64,000 bases of DNA. It comes from Xanthobacter autotrophicus. GTDB taxonomy: Bacteria > Pseudomonadota > Alphaproteobacteria > Rhizobiales > Xanthobacteraceae. The DNA is taken from NCBI RefSeq assembly GCF_043194295.1, contig NZ_JBAFVK010000008.1; one strand, written 5' to 3'. Shown in pieces: positions 60,127 to 64,000 of the stretch. Each line of letters begins with the position of its first letter. Position 1 is the first letter of the stretch. The notes beneath the pieces were generated by a model. That model worked only from the letters and a program-made list of their open reading frames with translations. It had not been told where the DNA came from and searched no databases. The position numbers were made by a program, and so were the translations under genes.

Positions 60127-60160
60127 GCGGCCCGGCTCAGGATGTCCTGAGCCGGGCCGC
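60127..60160. other. Long GC-rich hairpin after the DUF4394 gene
   Basis: A 16-base arm (GCGGCCCGGCTCAGGA) is fully complementary to the next (TCCTGAGCCGGGCCGC), with a 2-base centre. It lies 22 bp beyond the DUF4394 stop codon and may end that transcript. No T-run follows on the minus strand, so it is not a textbook terminator. Confidence 0.55.
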
Positions 60161-60181
60161 TTGAGGTCACGCCGGCCGTCG

Positions 60182-60964
60182 TCACATGGCCTTGATGATG
60201 GCGATGTCTGTGACCGTGCCATCGAGGCCGGCCACCTTCCCCGCGCTGCTCGCCTTGCCGGTGGCGAGATCCACGCGGTACAGCATGGTCCCGGCCATCA
60301 GCCAGCCTTCATTGGCACCGGCGTCCGCCGCCACGATGTCAAAGGCGTAGCCTTTGCCTTCCACGCCGATCGTGCCCACGGTGTTGAGGATCCCGTCATT
60401 GGGCGGCGCCTGCTTCACCAGCAGGCCCAGCTTGCCGTCGATGTCGTAGAGCGCGGTTTCCTTCGCGCCTTTCATCGAATTGGTGTAGGCCCCCGCCACG
60501 ATGACCGCCGGCTTGCCCATGTGCTTGTCGGCATCGGCGAACTTCAGCATGCCGTCGCGCACCACCTTGCCGTCATCCACATTGACCCGCAGGTTGGTTC
60601 CATCGGCGCCGATGACGCGCAGGCGGTCGGCGACCGGGTTGAAGTCCACGGTGGCGGCGGTGCCGGCGGGCAGCATGGCTTCCAGCTTCGCCTTCACCGT
60701 GGCAGTGCCGCTCACCGGGTCGATGGTGGCCACCGTGCCATCCTCGAACAGGCCGTAGAGCTTGCCGTCCGCCGGGCGCACGTCGATGCCCAGCAGCTTG
60801 CCGGAGACGCCCGACACCTTCAGCGGGGTTGCGGCCTTCAGCGCCTTGGCGTCCACCACCGCGATGCGGTTGCCATCCATCAGCGCCACCACAGTCTGGG
60901 CAGAGGCGGCCGCGGGCACCGTCATCGCGCCGGCGAGGGCGACCATCATGAGCGTGCTCTTCAT
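60182..60964 (-). CDS. Exported DUF4394 domain protein
   Basis: This is a 260-residue secreted or periplasmic protein of the DUF4394 family, with a signal peptide (MKSTLMMVALAGAMTVPAAASAQ). The repeated beta-strand pattern suggests a propeller-like fold: GIDVRPADGKLYGLFEDG, ATIDPVSGTATV, TVDFNPVADRLRVIGADGTNLRVN and ALYDIDGKLGLLVKQ. The ribosome site is AGGAGAACG. It is divergent from the ECF sigma gene across 170 bp and is a likely member of that regulon. The biochemical role is unknown. Confidence 0.88.
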   Translation of the reverse strand: MKSTLMMVALAGAMTVPAAASAQTVVALMDGNRIAVVDAKALKAATPLKVSGVSGKLLGIDVRPADGKLYGLFEDGTVATIDPVSGTATVKAKLEAMLPAGTAATVDFNPVADRLRVIGADGTNLRVNVDDGKVVRDGMLKFADADKHMGKPAVIVAGAYTNSMKGAKETALYDIDGKLGLLVKQAPPNDGILNTVGTIGVEGKGYAFDIVAADAGANEGWLMAGTMLYRVDLATGKASSAGKVAGLDGTVTDIAIIKAM

Positions 60965-61032
60965 CTCGTTCTCCTGCTGTCGCTCCGACCATCGCGGCCG
61001 GGTCGAAGCGGCTACACGCGGCCCTCGCCAAC

Positions 61033-61072
61033 GGATGCGGCGGCGTTGAGAATTATTTCATCCGACGCATCC
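61033..61072. promoter_or_regulatory. Inverted repeat in the sigma factor/DUF4394 divergent promoter region
   Basis: GGATGCG (61033-61039) and CGCATCC (61066-61072) flank an AT-rich centre (GAGAATTATTTC). The element lies midway between the two divergent starts and may be a regulator site or part of overlapping promoters. No ECF promoter pair was assigned with confidence. Confidence 0.35.
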
Positions 61073-61134
61073 GCCGTTCCTCGGGCGCCGTAACGGAAGG
61101 CAGGTCACCAGCAACGCGGAAGGCTGAGCAGGCG

Positions 61135-61704
61135 ATGGCCGTAATGACATCGAGCGCCACGCGGATCGATCCCGACGCGCTGGCGCGTGCGCTGGAGGGC
61201 TGCGCGCGCGGCGACCATGCCTGCCTGCGGGAGATTTATGATCGGATCGCGCCGCAGATGACCGGCGTCGCGATCCGCCTGCTGCGCCGGCGCGATCTTG
61301 CCGAGGACGTGGTGCACGACACATTCGTGCGCATCTGGGAGAAGGCGGCGACGTTCGATCCCGCCCGCGGCAGCGCCGTCACCTGGATATTTGCGATCCT
61401 GCGCCACCGCGCGCTCAACGTGCTGCGCGCGGAGGGCCGCACCGACCTCACCGACGATTTCGAGCCCCTGGCCCTCGCCAGCGACGCGCCCGACGCCGAG
61501 GCCGTGGTGTGCGCCCTGTCGGAGGCGGGCGCGCTGCGGCGCTGCCTGGAGCGGCTCGATCCGCCGCGCCGCGTCGCCATCGTGCTCGCCTACACGCGCG
61601 GCCTCAGCCATGGTGAACTGGCGGGCCGCATGGGCATTCCCCTCGGCACCGCCAAATCGTGGATCCGCAGGAGCCTGCTTGCGCTCAGGGAGTGCATGGC
61701 ATGA
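61135..61704 (+). CDS. ECF sigma factor (SigK-like)
   Basis: This is an RNA polymerase sigma factor of the extracytoplasmic-function type, 189 residues. Region 2 has LREIYDRIAPQMTGVAIRLL, DLAEDVVHDTFVRIWEKA and the -10 recognition ITWIF-like AVTWIFAILRHRALNVLR. Region 4 has ERLDPPRRVAIVLAYTRGLSH and the helix-turn-helix AGRMGIPLGTAKSWIRRSL. Its stop overlaps the start of the anti-sigma gene (ATGA). Together with the divergent DUF4394 gene this is a known neighbourhood type. Confidence 0.93.
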   Translation: MAVMTSSATRIDPDALARALEGCARGDHACLREIYDRIAPQMTGVAIRLLRRRDLAEDVVHDTFVRIWEKAATFDPARGSAVTWIFAILRHRALNVLRAEGRTDLTDDFEPLALASDAPDAEAVVCALSEAGALRRCLERLDPPRRVAIVLAYTRGLSHGELAGRMGIPLGTAKSWIRRSLLALRECMA

Positions 61705-62429
61705 GCGAGGATCTCGACGCCCGCGCCGGCGAATATGTGCTCGGGCTGCTCGACCATGATGAGGCCGAGGCCTGCGCGGCGCGCCTTGTGGCCGATCCCG
61801 CCTTTGCCAGGGCGGTGGAGCACTGGCGCTCCCGCCTCGCCGAATTCGATCTCTCCGCTCCCGCGCAGGTCCCCTCGGCCGCGGTCTGGGCGCGCATTGC
61901 CGCCGCCACCGCGCGGCCGGCCGCCGCCCCGTCGCCCGCCCGCACCACGCGGCCGGCATCCGGCTGGCGCCTGGCGCTGGCCGCCGCGTGGGAGAGCCTG
62001 CCGGTGTGGCGCGGCATCGGCATGGGAGCTGCGGCTGCGGCGCTGCTGCTCGCCATCGGCCTCGGCTTCCAGATGCGCGAGACGGCGCGCGCGCCGGTGC
62101 TGGTGGCCGTGCTGCTGTCCGATGACAACCGGCCGGCCGCGGTGGTCAACACCTTCAGGGACGGCCGCGCCGAACTGGTTCCGCTCGCCGCGCTGCGGGC
62201 GCCGGAGGGCAAGGCGCTTCAGGTCTGGACCCTGTGGGACCGCGCGCGCGGTCCGGTCTCGGTGGGCCTGGTGAACGCCTTGCACAGCCTCGACCTGCAA
62301 CTCAAGGGCCTGCCCACGGCGGTGCCGGAGCAGCTCTTCGAGGTGACGCTGGAACCGGCCGGCGGCTCCCCCACCGGCCGCCCCACCGGCCCCATCCTGA
62401 TGAAGGGCACCGCCAGCCGCGCGCTGTGA
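61701..62429 (+). CDS. Anti-sigma factor (RskA family)
   Basis: This 242-residue membrane protein holds the ECF sigma factor inactive. The cytoplasmic N-terminus has the anti-sigma/zinc-less motif AGEYVLGLLDHDEAEACAARL and HWRSRLAEF. One membrane segment lies at residues of about 104-123 (WRGIGMGAAAAALLLAIG). The periplasmic RskA domain includes LVPLAALRAPEGKALQVWTLW and a Gly/Pro-rich end. I chose ATG 61701, which overlaps the sigma stop codon, over an upstream start within the sigma gene. Confidence 0.92.
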   Translation: MSEDLDARAGEYVLGLLDHDEAEACAARLVADPAFARAVEHWRSRLAEFDLSAPAQVPSAAVWARIAAATARPAAAPSPARTTRPASGWRLALAAAWESLPVWRGIGMGAAAAALLLAIGLGFQMRETARAPVLVAVLLSDDNRPAAVVNTFRDGRAELVPLAALRAPEGKALQVWTLWDRARGPVSVGLVNALHSLDLQLKGLPTAVPEQLFEVTLEPAGGSPTGRPTGPILMKGTASRAL

Positions 62430-62618
62430 GGGGACCGGCGGAGGCCCCGCGGACTGCATGGCGGTGGAGCTCTGTGCCGGGATGGGCGGACGTGGAACGA
62501 CAGCAGGAGATACAGTCGACGAAAGAGTTTCGGCAAGAAAAACACCGGTGTTCCCGAACATCCGGCAGCGATCGTGACGGACTTGACACCTCCGGCGAAT
62601 TGAGTTCTTTCCTAAGGC

Positions 62619-63044
62619 ATGCTTCGCGTTCTGGCACTGGTTCTGGCATCCTTCCGCGGCCTGGCGTTTCGCCGGGTCCTCGCGGTGATGGTCAGCCTCT
62701 GCCTGGTGGTCGGCTCGCTTGAGGCTTCGTTTGCAGCGTGCGTCAGCGATGAGACGGCGGGTGCGGTATCGCACCCATCGGCATCGGCCCTGATGGCTGT
62801 GGCCGGCGAGCCGGATGCGGGCGCCCCGGATGCGAGCGTGATCGAGCCCGCGCCGGCCGAGACACAGTCGCCAGCGAAATCGCAGACCTCCGTGCTTCAT
62901 GATTGCCACGGCTGCCATGTGGCGGTCATGCCGGCGCATTCGGCCTCCCTGGGCCAGCGCCTTGCCGTCGTGTCCGCCGACGTAACCGAGCCCTCCGTTC
63001 TCGGCCGTACCGTCCCGACGGACCTTCGCCCCCCACGCGCCTGA
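62619..63044 (+). CDS. Small exported His/Cys protein upstream of a CzcC-type gene
   Basis: No named family is recognised. The 141-residue product has a hydrophobic signal region (VLAVMVSLCLVVGSLEASFAA). An Ala/Pro-rich linker follows, then a metal-ligand-like motif DCHGCHVAVMPAHS, and a C-terminal tail. Short proteins with such a His/Cys motif often precede czcCBA-like efflux operons and may sense or bind metal in the periplasm. It is 65 bp upstream of the outer-membrane protein gene on the same strand. The ATG choice has only weak ribosome-site support. Confidence 0.65.
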   Translation: MLRVLALVLASFRGLAFRRVLAVMVSLCLVVGSLEASFAACVSDETAGAVSHPSASALMAVAGEPDAGAPDASVIEPAPAETQSPAKSQTSVLHDCHGCHVAVMPAHSASLGQRLAVVSADVTEPSVLGRTVPTDLRPPRA

Positions 63045-63109
63045 TCCGCATTCTGTCCGCGCGCTGACGCTTTGCGTCGGCGCTGTGCCATCAGACATCG
63101 GATCACATC

Positions 63110-64000
63110 ATGTTCCCCCGTGCCCAAGGACGCGCGCTCCGACGCGCGCTCGGACGCGTGCTCGCGCTTGGGGCAGCGCTCGCGCTGCTTCCGGCGTTGC
63201 CGCTGCGCGCCGAGCCCGCGCATCCCTTGACCCTCACCAGCGCCCTGGCGCGTGCGCTTGCCGCCAATCCGCGCCTCACCGCGGCAGAGCGGGATATCGG
63301 CATGGCGAGCGGCCGCGATCGGCAGGCCGCCGCCCTGCCGAACCCGAACCTGTCGCTGGAGGTGGACAACGCTTTCGGCTCAAACAGTTACCAGGGCCTC
63401 GACCTCGCCGAGCAGACGCTCCAGATCAGCCAGCTCGTCGAGCTGGGCGGCAAGCGCGAGGCGCGCATGGCCGCGGCCGGCGCCGGCACCAGTGTCGCGC
63501 GCTGGGAGCGGGAGGCGACGCGCCTCCAGGTGTTGGCTGAGACCACAGCCGCCTTCGCCTCCGTGCTGGGCGCCCAGCAGCGGATGCACGTGCTGCAGAC
63601 CCAGGCGGACGCCATCGCGCGGCTCCATCCGCTGCTCCAACAGCGGGTGGAAACCGGCGCCTCGTCTCCAGCCGAGATCTCCCGCGCCCGCGTCGCCGGG
63701 GATTTCGCCCGGGTGGAGCTGGACCGGGCCCGGGCGGCGCTCGGCACCGCCCGGCGCGAGCTGGCGCTGCTGATGGGCCAGCCGGACGCAAAGTTCGGGC
63801 GCGTCACCGGTAACCTCCTGCGGATCCATGTCCCACCCCCGCTGCCGCGGCTCCTGAAGGAAGCGCAGGGCAACCCGCAGCTCACGCGCTTCACGGCCGT
63901 GGAAGCGCAGCGCCGTGCGGAAGTGCGCTCGGCACAGGCCAAGGCCGTGCCGGACGTGACCCTTGGCATCGGCTACCGCCACTACAACGAGACCGCCGAC
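63110..64000 (+). CDS. czcC: TolC/CzcC-type outer membrane efflux protein (3' partial)
   Basis: This is the start of an outer-membrane factor of a heavy-metal RND efflux system; 297 codons are open to the window end. After a basic signal region (LGRVLALGAALALLPALPLRA) come TolC-family repeats: LTSALARALAANPRLTAAERDIG, AAALPNPNLSLEVDN, LQISQLVELGGKREARMA and RARVAGDFARVELDRARAAL. The LVELGGKR motif is typical of CzcC. The preceding His/Cys protein supports metal efflux. The matching CzcB and CzcA genes would lie outside the window. Confidence 0.88.
   Translation, partial: MFPRAQGRALRRALGRVLALGAALALLPALPLRAEPAHPLTLTSALARALAANPRLTAAERDIGMASGRDRQAAALPNPNLSLEVDNAFGSNSYQGLDLAEQTLQISQLVELGGKREARMAAAGAGTSVARWEREATRLQVLAETTAAFASVLGAQQRMHVLQTQADAIARLHPLLQQRVETGASSPAEISRARVAGDFARVELDRARAALGTARRELALLMGQPDAKFGRVTGNLLRIHVPPPLPRLLKEAQGNPQLTRFTAVEAQRRAEVRSAQAKAVPDVTLGIGYRHYNETAD

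Overview
The window comes from a high-GC chromosome of an alphaproteobacterium in the order Hyphomicrobiales, most like Xanthobacter, Azorhizobium, Starkeya or Ancylobacter. The evidence is the SciP (DUF1153) cell-cycle regulator, the bioF-bioD-bioA-bioZ order, the C-P lyase operon, TctABC/Bug transport genes, and short dispersed palindromes of the kind seen in that group. The genus is an inference.

Layout. 1-6.7 kb: a partial Mrp/ApbC ATPase, an orphan TRAP binding protein, a small secreted repeat protein, glyS-glyQ and sciP. 6.9-19.4 kb: a phosphonate locus. phnGHIJKLMN runs on the minus strand with start/stop overlaps at most junctions. phnF is divergent across a palindromic operator, followed by a flavin-oxidase-like gene. 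phnC, phnD and two phnE genes form a second minus-strand unit. Paired inverted palindromes lie in this region, and two of the pairs sit inside the reading frames of phnI and phnL. 19.7-28.6 kb: a possible 27-residue membrane peptide, an amidase, a polysaccharide deacetylase, pdxY, a PhzF-like gene, an old yellow enzyme overlapping a NUDIX gene, and leuA behind a leucine-rich leader peptide and attenuator. 28.9-32.3 kb: tctC-tctB-tctA and a tRNA-Lys(CTT).

32.3-49.9 kb looks like accessory DNA. A dead LysR gene follows the tRNA. Next is a transport and catabolic block: ABC ATPase, permease, two tandem paralogous binding proteins, a nitrilase and two LysR regulators. It ends with a three-gene run of class V aminotransferase, FAD/Fe-S 2-hydroxyacid dehydrogenase and mandelate racemase. 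The racemase keeps every catalytic residue of the Pseudomonas enzyme, at the same residue numbers. I infer a route from a nitrile through a 2-hydroxy acid to a 2-oxo acid, with amination as a possible last step. The block ends in a decayed zone holding a ferritin-like DUF892 gene, a truncated MFS gene, glutaminase, and a collapsed livH/livM/fadB mosaic next to a paaG-like gene.

50.9-64 kb: a two-subunit molybdenum hydroxylase (IorA/IorB type), bioFDAZ for biotin synthesis without bioB, sodC, an AraC regulator, a DUF4394 protein divergent from an ECF sigma/anti-sigma pair, and the start of a metal-efflux locus (a His/Cys-rich exported protein, then a CzcC-type outer-membrane protein cut by the window edge).
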